From positions 39,661 to 103,660 of the forward strand of contig JAIXUP010000037.1 of assembly GCA_027483505.1 (NCBI GenBank): a stretch of 64,000 bases of DNA, read 5' to 3'. This DNA comes from Hyphomicrobiales bacterium (GTDB taxonomy: Bacteria > Pseudomonadota > Alphaproteobacteria > Rhizobiales > Beijerinckiaceae). Under the pieces are notes generated by a model. The model searched no databases. It was not told the DNA's origin and saw nothing but the letters and a program-made list of their open reading frames with translations. Positions 29,200-40,739 of this stretch are shown piece after piece (position 1 is the first letter of the stretch; the number at the start of each line of letters is the position of its first letter). The translations under genes were made by a program, and so were the position numbers.

Positions 29200-30867
29200 A
29201 TGCTCGCCCAGCTCCTGATTCGTGACATTGTCCTGATAGACCGACTTGAGCTTGCCTTCGCCGGCGGGATGAGCGTGCTGACGGGTGAGACAGGCGCCGG
29301 CAAGTCCATCCTGCTCGATGCCTTTGCGCTGGCCCTCGGAGGGCGCGGCGACGGCTCTCTCGTCAGGCATGGCGAAGCCCAGGGACAGGTCACGGCGGTG
29401 TTCGACCTCGCCATGGACCATCCAGCCCGCGCGATGGCGCGCAGCCACGACCTCGATGTCGACGGGGAGCTGATCCTGCGCCGCGTACAGGTTGCGGATG
29501 GCCGGACCCGCGCCTTCATCAACGATCAGCCCGTTTCGGTGCAGGTGCTGCGGACGGTCGGCGCCGCGCTTGTCGAAATCCATGGCCAGCATGACGACCG
29601 GGCCCTGATCGAGCCGGAAACGCACCGTTCGCTGCTGGACGTCTTTGGCAATCTGGGAGAGCAGGCCGCTGCGGTCTCGGCGGCGTGGCGGGCCTGGCGC
29701 GATGCGCGCTCCGCCCTTGACCAGCAGCGAGCCCACGTCGAGGCTGCGCGCAAGGAGGCGGATTTCCTGCGCCATGCCGCCGACGAGCTTGGCAAGCTGG
29801 GCGCGCAGGTCGGCGAGGAGGCCGAACTGGCCCGCCAGCGGCAGCTGATGATGCAGGCCGAGAAGGTCGCCAAGGACATTGCCGATGCCAGCGAAGCGTT
29901 GAGCGGGCAGGGCTCGCCGATCCCCGAGCTGTCCGCCCACATGCGGCGTCTGGAGCGCCGGGCGACGCAGGCCCCGGAGCTTGTCGAAGTGCCGGTGAAG
30001 GCGCTTGAGGCGGCGCTGGTGGCGCTTGACGAGGCGGCGGCGACGCTGGAAGCCGCCTTGCGGGCCACCGAGTTCGATCCGCACGAGCTTGAACGCTGCG
30101 AGGAGCGCCTGTTCGCCCTGCGCGCGGCGGCGCGAAAGTACGATGTGCCGGCGGACGGTCTAGCTGCATTGCAGGAGCGCTTTGTGGCAGAGCTTGGCGC
30201 GCTCGATGCCGGAGAGCAGCATCTCAAGGGACTTGAGGCCGATCTGGCCTTGCGGGCTGGCGCCTATGCGCAGCTGGCCGCAGGCCTCAGCGCCGCACGC
30301 ACGGCCACCGCGAAGCAGCTCGACACCGCTGTCACGCGGGAACTGCCGCCGCTCAAGCTCGAGCGGGCCAGCTTCATCACGCAGATCACGACGGACCCGG
30401 CCAACTGGAGCGCGACAGGCAATGATCATGTCGAGTTCTGGGTCCAGACCAACCCCGGCACGCGGCCTGGCCCGATGTTCAAGGTGGCTTCAGGCGGCGA
30501 GCTCTCGCGCTTCATGCTGGCGCTGAAGGTTGTCCTGGCCGACAAGGGATCGGCGCCGACGCTGGTTTTCGACGAAATCGATACTGGTGTCGGCGGCGCT
30601 GTGGCCGACGCCATTGGCGAGCGGCTGGCGCGACTGGCGGCGAAGGTGCAAGTTATCTCCGTGACCCATGCGCCGCAGGTCGCCGCCAAGGCCGGCCGGC
30701 ATTTCCTGATCTCCAAACAGGCCGTCAGCGCTGACCGCGTGGCGACGCGCGTGGCCCCCCTGGCCGATGGCGAGCGCGGCGAGGAACTGGCCCGCATGCT
30801 CGCCGGCGCGACCATCACGGATGAGGCGCGGGCGGCGGCGAAGCGCTTGCTCGATACGCTGAACTGA
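29200..30867 (+). CDS. recN: DNA repair protein RecN
   Basis: An SMC-like ATPase for double-strand-break repair. The start MLAQLLIRDIVLIDRLEL, 7 nt after bamD, gives 555 residues; the frame extends further upstream only by reading inside bamD. Walker A is TGETGAGKSILLDAF near residue 30, the ABC signature FKVASGGELSRFMLALK, and Walker B TLVFDEIDTGVGGAVA. Coiled coil spans the middle, rich in Ala/Glu/Arg. Codon use is native up to its last base, while the following ligA starts in low-GC DNA. Confidence 0.96.
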   Translation: MLAQLLIRDIVLIDRLELAFAGGMSVLTGETGAGKSILLDAFALALGGRGDGSLVRHGEAQGQVTAVFDLAMDHPARAMARSHDLDVDGELILRRVQVADGRTRAFINDQPVSVQVLRTVGAALVEIHGQHDDRALIEPETHRSLLDVFGNLGEQAAAVSAAWRAWRDARSALDQQRAHVEAARKEADFLRHAADELGKLGAQVGEEAELARQRQLMMQAEKVAKDIADASEALSGQGSPIPELSAHMRRLERRATQAPELVEVPVKALEAALVALDEAAATLEAALRATEFDPHELERCEERLFALRAAARKYDVPADGLAALQERFVAELGALDAGEQHLKGLEADLALRAGAYAQLAAGLSAARTATAKQLDTAVTRELPPLKLERASFITQITTDPANWSATGNDHVEFWVQTNPGTRPGPMFKVASGGELSRFMLALKVVLADKGSAPTLVFDEIDTGVGGAVADAIGERLARLAAKVQVISVTHAPQVAAKAGRHFLISKQAVSADRVATRVAPLADGERGEELARMLAGATITDEARAAAKRLLDTLN

Positions 30868-33171
<2,304 letters not shown>

Positions 33172-33179
33172 TCCGGCAA

Positions 33180-33234
33180 CCGGCGCTGCCGGATGCCATT
33201 GTTGACGGGATCACCGCGATCGCGCCGGCTTTTT
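33180..33234 (+). terminator. possible terminator after ligA
   Basis: Arms CCGGCGC (33180-33186) and GCGCCGG (33222-33228), with a short inner palindrome CGCGATCGCG overlapping the second arm, are followed by CTTTTT. The loop is long, so folding is uncertain. It lies between the convergent ligA and chemoreceptor genes. Confidence 0.35.
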
Positions 33235-33308
33235 GCGTGATTGAGACGGATTCCATCCCAATGCCGGGTGATCAAGGGCGGAGCCTTGCGCTCCAGCCCT
33301 GACGTGAT

Positions 33309-35171
33309 TCAGGATGCCTTCGCAAACCGCTGTTCGCTTCCCTGGGCCCTCGCCCTGGACTGTGCCGGGCTGGTCCGGAACGCGGCGACCAGCGTGTCCA
33401 ATTGCTCGACACGTCTCGTCAGCAAGCTGGCGGCGGCGGCGCTTTCTTCGGCAAGCGCCGCATTCTGCTGGGTCATCCCGTCGAGATGCCCGAGCGCCTT
33501 GCCCATTTCTTCGATTCCATGCGCCTGTTCAACGGCGGAGCCGGATATCTCCATGACGGTTTCCGCGACAGAACGGTTGTGGGCCAGGATTTCATTGAGC
33601 GCCTGGCCTGCCTCGCGGACAAGCTCCACTCCTTCCTGGACCTCCGTGTTCGAGGCGCTGATCAGACTGGCGATGTCCTTGGCCGCTTCGCCCGAGCGTT
33701 GCGCCAGGACGCGCACTTCGGACGCCACGACCGCGAAGCCCTTGCCCGCGTCGCCGGCACGTGCGGCTTCGACGGCCGCATTCAGCGCCAGCAGATTGGT
33801 CTGGAAGGCAATGTCGTCGATCATCTTTGTGATTTCCGAGATCCGCTGAGAAGCGGATTCGATGCGCGACATCGCTTCGGCCGCCTGTCGGGCGATCGTG
33901 CCGCCGCCTTCCGCTGCCTTGATGGCGTCCTTGGCGATGCTGTCCAGATGCTTGGACGAGCCGGCTGTCTTGCGCACGAGGCTGGTGATTCCGTCAGTGG
34001 TTGCGGAGGTTTCGGCAAGTGCGGCGGCTTGTTCCTCGGTGCGTGTCGAGAGGTTGCCGGCGCCCATGTCGATTTCCTTGGCAGCGACGCCGACCTCGTT
34101 GACGGTCCCCTGGATGGACTGCATCACCGAGGACAACCGTTCGAGCGCGTGGTTGAAGTTGTCGCGCAGGCGTTGGTACTCCGAGGGCAGGTCGGCCGTG
34201 ATCCGCTTCGTGAGATTGCCTGCGGCAAGCTCTTCGAGGGCCTCGCCAATGGTTGCGATGATCTGTTCAAGCTCGAGGGCCTGCTGTTTCTGCCGCTCTG
34301 CCGAACTGCGGCGCTCGGCCTCCGTGAGGGTGCGCGCCTTGTCGATCTCGGTCGCAGCTTGCCGCGCTTCGTCCTCCAGACGCGCCTTCTCGACCGCAGC
34401 GTCCCTGAGGACCCCCACCGCATCGCAAATGTCGGAAATCTCGTCCTTGAACTTCAGCTTCGGAAGCGCCTGTTCGAGATTCCCGGCAGCGATGTTGCGC
34501 ATCACGCCGTTCAGATCGCGAAGCGGACGCATCATGCGGCGCAGGACAAAGAACAGGATCATGCCTGCCGAAATCATCAACGCGATGCCGATGATAACGC
34601 TTGTCTGCAGCATGTGGTCTGCATGTTCAAGGAACTCAGACTTCTTGATGCCGACGTACAGGACGCCGATGACGGCGTTGTTGGACGGCTGGATGATCGG
34701 CTCGTAAACCGCGAGGAAACTCGTTCCCAGAATGTCGACTTCGCCCGAAAACGTCTTCCGGTTGGTCAGAGCGCTGTCATATGCGGGCCCCTTGGCCAGC
34801 CTTGTCCCGACCGCCCTGCCGCCGTCCGGCCGTCTTACGTTGGTCGATATGCGAAGATCGCCCATGAAGATGGTCGCGGTGCCGCCGGCGATGTCCTTGA
34901 CCTTGTCGACAACCTCGAAGTTATCGTTCGCCACATACTCGCCAAACAGCAGCTTGCCGTTTTCGACTTTCGGGTCGCCCCGTTCCTGCAGCAGGGTTCG
35001 GAGGAGCGAGATGTTGGTCTTGAGGGTCGCTTCTGCGACTTCCAGCATCTCCCCTCGCGCGCTGCGGTAAGAGAGAACCAATGACACGGACACAAACAGA
35101 CAGACCATCATGACGCCGAATGCGGCAATCCGTGTGGCCATTGGAAGGCGAGCAAAAAGCGAAATCTGCAT
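33309..35171 (-). CDS. methyl-accepting chemotaxis protein with Cache-type sensor
   Basis: The ATG at 35171 after GAGGTGG gives 620 residues. One N-terminal membrane helix (IAAFGVMMVCLFVSVSLVLSY) precedes a periplasmic single Cache/Cache_3-Cache_2-like domain (GGTATIFMGDLRISTNVRR, FLAVYEPIIQ). A second helix, two HAMP segments and the cytoplasmic signalling hairpin (AFQTNLLALNAAVEAARAGD, GFAVVASEVRVLAQRS) follow. No CheB/CheR-binding pentapeptide is seen at the C-terminus. No other chemotaxis gene is near. The ligand is unknown, but small organic acids are common for this sensor type. Confidence 0.93.
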   Translation of the reverse strand: MQISLFARLPMATRIAAFGVMMVCLFVSVSLVLSYRSARGEMLEVAEATLKTNISLLRTLLQERGDPKVENGKLLFGEYVANDNFEVVDKVKDIAGGTATIFMGDLRISTNVRRPDGGRAVGTRLAKGPAYDSALTNRKTFSGEVDILGTSFLAVYEPIIQPSNNAVIGVLYVGIKKSEFLEHADHMLQTSVIIGIALMISAGMILFFVLRRMMRPLRDLNGVMRNIAAGNLEQALPKLKFKDEISDICDAVGVLRDAAVEKARLEDEARQAATEIDKARTLTEAERRSSAERQKQQALELEQIIATIGEALEELAAGNLTKRITADLPSEYQRLRDNFNHALERLSSVMQSIQGTVNEVGVAAKEIDMGAGNLSTRTEEQAAALAETSATTDGITSLVRKTAGSSKHLDSIAKDAIKAAEGGGTIARQAAEAMSRIESASQRISEITKMIDDIAFQTNLLALNAAVEAARAGDAGKGFAVVASEVRVLAQRSGEAAKDIASLISASNTEVQEGVELVREAGQALNEILAHNRSVAETVMEISGSAVEQAHGIEEMGKALGHLDGMTQQNAALAEESAAAASLLTRRVEQLDTLVAAFRTSPAQSRARAQGSEQRFAKAS

Positions 35172-35331
35172 GGGACGCCACCTCGAACGAGAAAACAATC
35201 ATCGGTTTTATTTTTTACAAGATAATCGTTAAAGTTGTATATCGATCTGTTGCAGTACATGCTCCCGGCGGCTTCGTCTTGGCGATTTCGTGAAAAGGGC
35301 CGGCAGCCCCGACCCGTCAGGCAGGCCTGCG

Positions 35332-37149
35332 CTATGCTTGCGCCTCCTCGCGCAGCAATTCCAACCTGAGCCATTCCTCTTCTGCTTCGCCAAGGCGCTT
35401 CTGGGTCAGCGCCAGGGCCTCCACCGCCTTGTTGAAGCGGGCCGGGTTCCGGTCGAACAGGTTTTCCTCGGCCAGGACAGCATTGAGCTTGTCGATGTCG
35501 GCATGCAGCTTGTTGATGGTGGCCGGCAGGGTCTCCAGCGCGTGGCGCTCCTTGAAGGTCAGCTTGCTTTTCGGCTCGCGGACCGGCGCGGGCGCTGCGG
35601 CATCCACCGTCGTGGCCATGGCCGAGAGCCGCTTGCCGGCGGCCTTGCGGGCAACGACGCCTTCGCCGCGCTGGTTCACCATGTCGGAGTAGCCGCCCGC
35701 ATAGGTGGTGAACCTGCCGGCCCCGTCGGCCATGATGACGGCGTTGACCGTGCGGTCGAGGAAGTCGCGGTCGTGGCTGACGAGGATGACCGTGCCGGGG
35801 TAGTCGGCGATCATCTCCTGCAGCAGATCAAGGGTTTCGAGATCGAGATCGTTGGTCGGCTCATCAAGCACGAGGAGGTTGGAGGGCTTTGCCAGCGCCC
35901 GCGCCAGCATCAGCCGCCCGCGCTCGCCGCCGGAGAGGACCTTGATCGGGGTGCGGGCCTGTTCGGGCGTGAACAGGAAGTCCTTGAGGTAGCCCATGAC
36001 ATGCTTGCGCTCGCCGGCCACGTCGATGAAGTCGCCGCGACCGTCGGTCATGGCCTCGGCCAGCGTCCATTCATCCTTCAGGCTGTCACGCCGCTGGTCG
36101 AGCGTGGCGAGTGCGGTGGCCGGGCTCAGGGTGATCGATCCTTTGTCCGGTTCAAGCCCGCCGGTCAGCAGGTTGATCAGCGTGGTCTTGCCTGCGCCAT
36201 TGGGGCCGACGATGCCGATGCGTTCGCCGCGCGAGACGCGGATCGAGAAATCGTCGACGATGACCCGGCCGTCATAGGACTTGCCGATGTTTCTGGCCTC
36301 GATCATCAGCTTGCCGGCGGTGTCCGCCTCGCTGACGGCAAGCACGACGTCGCCTTGCGCCCGGCGATAGGTGCGGGCTTCCTCGCGCAGCGCATGCAGG
36401 TTGCCAAGGCGCTTGACGTTGCGCTTGCGGCGCGCGGTCACGCCATAGCGCAGCCAGTGTTCCTCGTTGGCGATCTTGCGGTCGAGTTTGTGGCGTTCGA
36501 GCTCCTCTTCCTCCAGGACCTTGTCGCGCCAGGCCTCGAAGGCTGAGAATCCCTGATCGAGCCGGCGTGCCTTGCCGCGGTCGAGCCAGACGGTGGCGCG
36601 CGACAGGCTGGTGAGAAACCGCCGGTCATGGCTGATCAGCACCAGCGCGCTCTTGCTCTGCGCCAATTCCTGTTCGAGCCAGGCGATGACTGGCAGATCA
36701 AGGTGGTTGGTCGGCTCGTCGAGCAGCAGAAGGTCTGGCTCCGGCGCCAGCGTCCGGGCCAGAGCGGCGCGGCGGGCCTCTCCGCCAGACAGCCGCGCGG
36801 GGTCTTCCTCGCCGGTGAGGCCAAGCTGTTCGAGCAGGTAGCTCACACGGTAGGCGTCATCGCCCGGCGCAAGGCCGGCCTCGGCATAGGCCCGCGTGGT
36901 GGCGAAGCCGGCGAAATCCGGCTCCTGCGGCAGATAGCGGACCGTTGCGCCGGGGTGAACGAAACGCTCGCCACGCTCGGGGTCGATCAACCCCGCCGCG
37001 ATCTTCAGCAAGGTCGACTTACCCGAACCGTTGCGCCCGATGAGGCAGATGCGGTCGCGGGGGGCAACCGCCAATTCCGCGCCTTCAAGGCAGGGCGCGC
37101 CGCCAAAGCCGTGACGGATGTTCTTCAGTGTCAGTAGTGGAGGAGCCAT
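35332..37149 (-). CDS. ABC-F family ATPase (Uup/EttA-like)
   Basis: A cytosolic protein with two ABC domains and no membrane segment, 605 residues from MAPPLLTLKN; the upstream extension to 37212 is not conserved-looking. Walker A motifs are IGRNGSGKSTLLKI and VGPNGAGKTTLINL, with signatures RLSGGEARRAAL and VLSGGERGRLML, each followed by LLDEPTNHLDL or VLDEPTNDLDL. The inter-domain arm is Arg/Lys-rich and the C-terminus is a coiled coil as in Uup. The family acts on ribosomes or branched DNA; which role applies here is not visible. Confidence 0.92.
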   Translation of the reverse strand: MAPPLLTLKNIRHGFGGAPCLEGAELAVAPRDRICLIGRNGSGKSTLLKIAAGLIDPERGERFVHPGATVRYLPQEPDFAGFATTRAYAEAGLAPGDDAYRVSYLLEQLGLTGEEDPARLSGGEARRAALARTLAPEPDLLLLDEPTNHLDLPVIAWLEQELAQSKSALVLISHDRRFLTSLSRATVWLDRGKARRLDQGFSAFEAWRDKVLEEEELERHKLDRKIANEEHWLRYGVTARRKRNVKRLGNLHALREEARTYRRAQGDVVLAVSEADTAGKLMIEARNIGKSYDGRVIVDDFSIRVSRGERIGIVGPNGAGKTTLINLLTGGLEPDKGSITLSPATALATLDQRRDSLKDEWTLAEAMTDGRGDFIDVAGERKHVMGYLKDFLFTPEQARTPIKVLSGGERGRLMLARALAKPSNLLVLDEPTNDLDLETLDLLQEMIADYPGTVILVSHDRDFLDRTVNAVIMADGAGRFTTYAGGYSDMVNQRGEGVVARKAAGKRLSAMATTVDAAAPAPVREPKSKLTFKERHALETLPATINKLHADIDKLNAVLAEENLFDRNPARFNKAVEALALTQKRLGEAEEEWLRLELLREEAQA

Positions 37150-37224
37150 GGGGCGCAAGTGGACTGGCAGGGCGAAGGATGCAACTCTAAAATCTGCCGC
37201 AGCCGTGATCACGACCTCTCAACG

Positions 37225-37614
37225 ATGCAGATGGACGCCTACAACCAGTTCTGCGCCAGCCTGCCGCATGCCAGCCATGTTGTGCAGTGGGAGGGCGCGC
37301 GGGTCTGGAAGGTGGGCGGCAAGGTCTTCTCCATCGGCCGCTGGGACGGGAGCGACATCGGGGCGATCACCTTCAAGTGCTCGCCGATGAGCTTCTCCAT
37401 GCTAAAGGATGCGCCCGGCATGCGGCCTGCTCCCTATCTGGCCTCGCGCGGGATGATCTGGCTGCAGCGGACATCGCGCGACACGCTCGATGACGCAGCG
37501 CTGCGAGACTATCTGCGCGAAAGCCACAGGCTGGCCTCGCTGAACCTGCCCAAGCGCGTGCAAAAGGAGCTGGGACTGAACCAGACCGGGGCGGGCCGCG
37601 TCGCGCCGGCTTAG
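37225..37614 (+). CDS. MmcQ/YjbR family protein
   Basis: A 129-residue single-domain protein with the CyaY-like fold of the MmcQ/YjbR family. Typical elements are YNQFCASLPHASHVVQW near the N-terminus, VWKVGGKVFSIGR, ITFKCSPMSFSMLKD and the C-terminal region WLQRTSRDTLDDAALRDYLRESHRLA. The start at 37225 (or 37231) is preferred to the longer frame from 37159. It is divergent from the ABC-F gene. The molecular role is not known. Confidence 0.85.
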   Translation: MQMDAYNQFCASLPHASHVVQWEGARVWKVGGKVFSIGRWDGSDIGAITFKCSPMSFSMLKDAPGMRPAPYLASRGMIWLQRTSRDTLDDAALRDYLRESHRLASLNLPKRVQKELGLNQTGAGRVAPA

Positions 37615-37731
37615 GGATTTCTCCCACTTCCCGCGCTGGCGAAATGGCGATAAGGGGTTGCAACACCTTGCTGGACGCGGCGGTTGCCCGCGCTTCTGGC
37701 GGGGTTACTGTTTTTGTCTGGAGTGATGACA

Positions 37732-39117
37732 ATGGCCGATCGTTGGACACCCGATAGCTGGAGAGCCAAGCCGATTCAGCAGAACCCGCAGTATCCGGAT
37801 CAGGCTGCGCTGGCCTCTGTCGAGAAGCAGCTTGCCGGGTTTCCGCCGCTGGTTTTTGCGGGCGAGGCGCGCAAGCTCAAGCGCGCGTTGGGCAAGGTTG
37901 CCGCCGGCGAGGCCTTCCTGCTTCAGGGAGGCGATTGCGCCGAGAGCTTCGAGGAGCATTCAGCGGACAACATCCGCGATTTCTTCCGCCTGTTCCTGCA
38001 GATGGCTGTGGTGCTGACCTTTGCCGGTTCGTCGCCGGTGGTGAAGGTTGGCCGCGTGGCCGGGCAGTTCGCCAAGCCGCGTTCGGCGAACACGGAAACG
38101 ATCAACGGCGTCGAGTTGCCGAGCTATCGCGGCGACATCATCAATGACATCGCCTTCACGGCTGAGGCCCGCGTGCCCGATCCGCAGCGCCAGCTCATGG
38201 CCTACCGGCAGTCGGCGGCGACGCTCAACCTGATCCGCGCCTTCGCGACGGGCGGCTACGCCAACCTCGACAATGCCCATCGCTGGATGCTGGGATTTGT
38301 GTCGGGCACCCACCAGAGCGGGCGATACCGTGAGCTGGCGGAACGCATCACCGAAACGCTCGACTTCATGCGCGCCATCGGAATCGACCCGGAGGCCCAT
38401 CCGGAAACCCGGACAACGGATTTCTACACCAGCCATGAGGCCCTGCTGCTTGGCTACGAGCAGGCCATGACGCGCGTCGATTCCACCACCGGCGACTGGT
38501 ATGACACCTCCGGGCACATGATCTGGATCGGCGACCGCACCCGCCAGCATGACCATGCGCATCTGGAGTTCTGCCGCGGGATCAAGAACCCGATCGGCCT
38601 GAAATGCGGCCCGACGTTGAAGCCCGACGATCTGATCCGCCTGATCGACATGCTGAACCCCACCAACGAGGCCGGGCGTCTGACGCTGATCGCGCGTTTC
38701 GGCGCCGACAAGGTTTTCGATCATCTGCCCGCGCTGGTGCGGGCGGTGAAGCGGGAAGGGCGCAATGTGCTGTGGTCATGCGATCCGATGCACGGCAACA
38801 CGATCAAGGCCGGTTCCGGCTACAAGACGCGCCCGTTCGACCTGATCCTCAGCGAGGTGAAGGCCTTCTTCGCCGTGCACAATGCCGAAGGCACCTATGC
38901 CGGCGGCATCCATCTCGAGATGACCGGCAAGAACGTCACGGAATGCACGGGCGGCGCCCGTTCGATTTCGGATGTCGATCTGTCGGACCGCTATCACACA
39001 GCCTGCGATCCGCGCCTCAACGCGGAACAGGCGCTGGAAATGGCGTTCTTGGTGGCGGAGCTGATCAAGAAGGAACGCATGGCCAAGGGGCGGCCCGAGG
39101 TCGAGGCGGCCGAATAA
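37732..39117 (+). CDS. class II 3-deoxy-7-phosphoheptulonate synthase
   Basis: The first step of the shikimate pathway (PEP + erythrose-4-phosphate). The ATG at 37732, 8 nt after GGAG, gives 461 residues, the usual class II (AroA-II/plant-like) length. Signatures are [91 protein letters not shown] and a metal-binding DPRLN near the end. No other aro gene lies next to it. Confidence 0.96.
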   Translation: MADRWTPDSWRAKPIQQNPQYPDQAALASVEKQLAGFPPLVFAGEARKLKRALGKVAAGEAFLLQGGDCAESFEEHSADNIRDFFRLFLQMAVVLTFAGSSPVVKVGRVAGQFAKPRSANTETINGVELPSYRGDIINDIAFTAEARVPDPQRQLMAYRQSAATLNLIRAFATGGYANLDNAHRWMLGFVSGTHQSGRYRELAERITETLDFMRAIGIDPEAHPETRTTDFYTSHEALLLGYEQAMTRVDSTTGDWYDTSGHMIWIGDRTRQHDHAHLEFCRGIKNPIGLKCGPTLKPDDLIRLIDMLNPTNEAGRLTLIARFGADKVFDHLPALVRAVKREGRNVLWSCDPMHGNTIKAGSGYKTRPFDLILSEVKAFFAVHNAEGTYAGGIHLEMTGKNVTECTGGARSISDVDLSDRYHTACDPRLNAEQALEMAFLVAELIKKERMAKGRPEVEAAE

Positions 39118-39169
39118 GGCTCGCCGGCGTTCTATCGGGGCAAGCCGATTCCGCTCCGGATGCCCGGCG

Positions 39170-40057
39170 TCAGAATTTGACGCCGGCGCCGACGCGGCCC
39201 TGGTTGACGTCGATGGCGACGCCGCCCTGGGTTGCAAGGCGGGTGAAGAGGTATTCGCCGCGCAGGATCAGGCCGCCCAACATCGCTTCCATGCCTGCGC
39301 CAGCCGTGACGCCGGCCATGAAGGCGTTCTTGCGGGCGTTGACAAGCGTCTCCGGACTGCCGACGGCGGGGGCTTCCGGCGCCCAGACGCCGGTGCCGTT
39401 GCCGCCGACGCTGTCCTGCAGCCCGACATCGGCGCGCGTGGTCGTGCTGGTCCGTCCATAGCCGATGGCGAGGCCTCCGGTCACATAGGGCATGAGGTTG
39501 CCCATGACGTAGCCGGCGCGGGCGCGCAGCGTGACCAGGTCGTCGAGGCGCGTCGAGGATGAGCCCGACAGGGTCACGTTGGCGCGCTGCGACTGGTCGG
39601 CGTTGACAAAGCGCCGCCCGATGTCGCCGCCATTCGCGCTGCCTGTGCGGCCAATGCGGTTGTAGTCGACTTCAAGGCCCACCACGACCTCGCCGACCTG
39701 CAGATTGTAGCCCGCGAAACCGCCGAACATGGTGCCGCGTGCGCTGTAGGCGGGAATCTGCAGATTGCTCGAGGCGCCCTGCGTTTCATAATAGGTGTTG
39801 CGGAACAGCGGCCCGTTGCGGACCATCCGCGCGGCGCTGTTGCCGGGATCGAAGGCGACGGCGTTGTAGCCGGCCAGTCCGCCGAGATAGAATCCCTCCC
39901 AGGGCGACTGGTCATCCTGAAGTTGCGGCGCCGGGGGCAGGCTCGGCGAGCTCGTGCCGCGCAGCACCGGATAGTCCGCTGCGTGCGCGGGAGCGGCCCC
40001 GAAGGTGAGGGCGCTGACAGTGGCGACAGCCGCCATGGTCATGAGACGATTACGCAT
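39170..40057 (-). CDS. outer-membrane beta-barrel protein (Omp25/opacity-like)
   Basis: A 295-residue protein with a signal peptide ending AHAADYPVLRG. The mature part is an alternating beta-barrel with typical FYLGGLAGYNAVAF, GGFAGYNLQVGEVVVGLEVDY, LRARAGYVMGNLMPYVTGGLAIGYG and LRGEYLFTRLAT strands, ending in Phe (RVGAGVKF), the BAM recognition residue. It is similar to the Omp25/Omp31 family abundant in Hyphomicrobiales. The function is structural or unknown. Confidence 0.9.
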   Translation of the reverse strand: MRNRLMTMAAVATVSALTFGAAPAHAADYPVLRGTSSPSLPPAPQLQDDQSPWEGFYLGGLAGYNAVAFDPGNSAARMVRNGPLFRNTYYETQGASSNLQIPAYSARGTMFGGFAGYNLQVGEVVVGLEVDYNRIGRTGSANGGDIGRRFVNADQSQRANVTLSGSSSTRLDDLVTLRARAGYVMGNLMPYVTGGLAIGYGRTSTTTRADVGLQDSVGGNGTGVWAPEAPAVGSPETLVNARKNAFMAGVTAGAGMEAMLGGLILRGEYLFTRLATQGGVAIDVNQGRVGAGVKF

Positions 40058-40138
40058 CGAGGTTGCTCCGCAAATCAGCGCAAGTGGCCGATGGCGTCGT
40101 TTATCGCTCAGTAACCCTAACGGCAGGTAAATGCTGAC

Positions 40139-40153
40139 CTAACAAAGGATTAA
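40139..40153. promoter_or_regulatory. CtrA-like site between divergent envelope genes
   Basis: CTAA-N7-TTAA followed by C matches the CtrA consensus in 7 of 8 positions. It lies between the barrel-protein gene (82 bp from its start) and a small exported protein gene (116 bp from its start), so it could serve either one. Confidence 0.35.
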
Positions 40154-40268
40154 CCGGCCGGGGCGATCCTGCCTTGTCTCGGCCACACTTCATTCAGGAA
40201 CAATACAGGGTTCCGCTGCCATGATGGCCGCTGTTCCCGCACTGGCTTTGAACATCAGGAGACGAAGC

Positions 40269-40649
40269 ATGTCGGCACGTATGACCAAGGTTGGACTGCT
40301 TGGCGCAGCTGTCATCGCCGCCGGCGTGAGCATGGCTGCGACCTCCGCGAGCGCCGACTGGCGCTATGGCCACCGCTATCGCGGCGGCGACGTCGCTGCC
40401 GGTCTGATTGGCGGGCTCGCCGTCGGAGCCCTGGCCGGGAGCGCGCTGGCCGCCGGAGCCCGCCCGGCCTACGGCTACGGCTATGAGGATATGCCGCCTC
40501 CGCCACCGCGCTATCGCCCGGCGCCGGTCTATTATCCCGCGCCGCCCGTGGTCTATGAAGAGCGCCCGGTCGTGTGCGAGTTGCGCCGTCAGAAGGTCTG
40601 GCTGGACAGCTGGACCTACGAGGTGCGTCGCGTCCGCGTCTGTAACTGA
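40269..40649 (+). CDS. small exported protein with glycine-rich region
   Basis: The ATG at 40269 after AGGAG gives 126 residues. The signal peptide ends at ATSASADW. It is followed by a glycine-zipper-like hydrophobic stretch (AAGLIGGLAVGALAGSALAAG), then a Pro/Tyr-rich linker, and a C-terminal small domain with two cysteines (VVCELRRQKVW and RRVRVCN) that may form a disulfide. Proteins of this plan are common in the envelope of Hyphomicrobiales; none has a known function that I can cite. Confidence 0.8.
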   Translation: MSARMTKVGLLGAAVIAAGVSMAATSASADWRYGHRYRGGDVAAGLIGGLAVGALAGSALAAGARPAYGYGYEDMPPPPPRYRPAPVYYPAPPVVYEERPVVCELRRQKVWLDSWTYEVRRVRVCN

Positions 40650-40739
40650 TCTCCGGTTCTGTGTTTTTGTCGCGGGGCGGTTGGCAGTCATGCCGGCCGC
40701 CCCGTTGCCGGTCTTGGGCTTGAGCGCTACATCGGGAGC

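Noticed and set aside
33402..35084. A 560-codon plus-strand frame opposite the chemoreceptor gene
   Set aside because: The minus-strand product has all chemoreceptor motifs; this frame is its reverse shadow.
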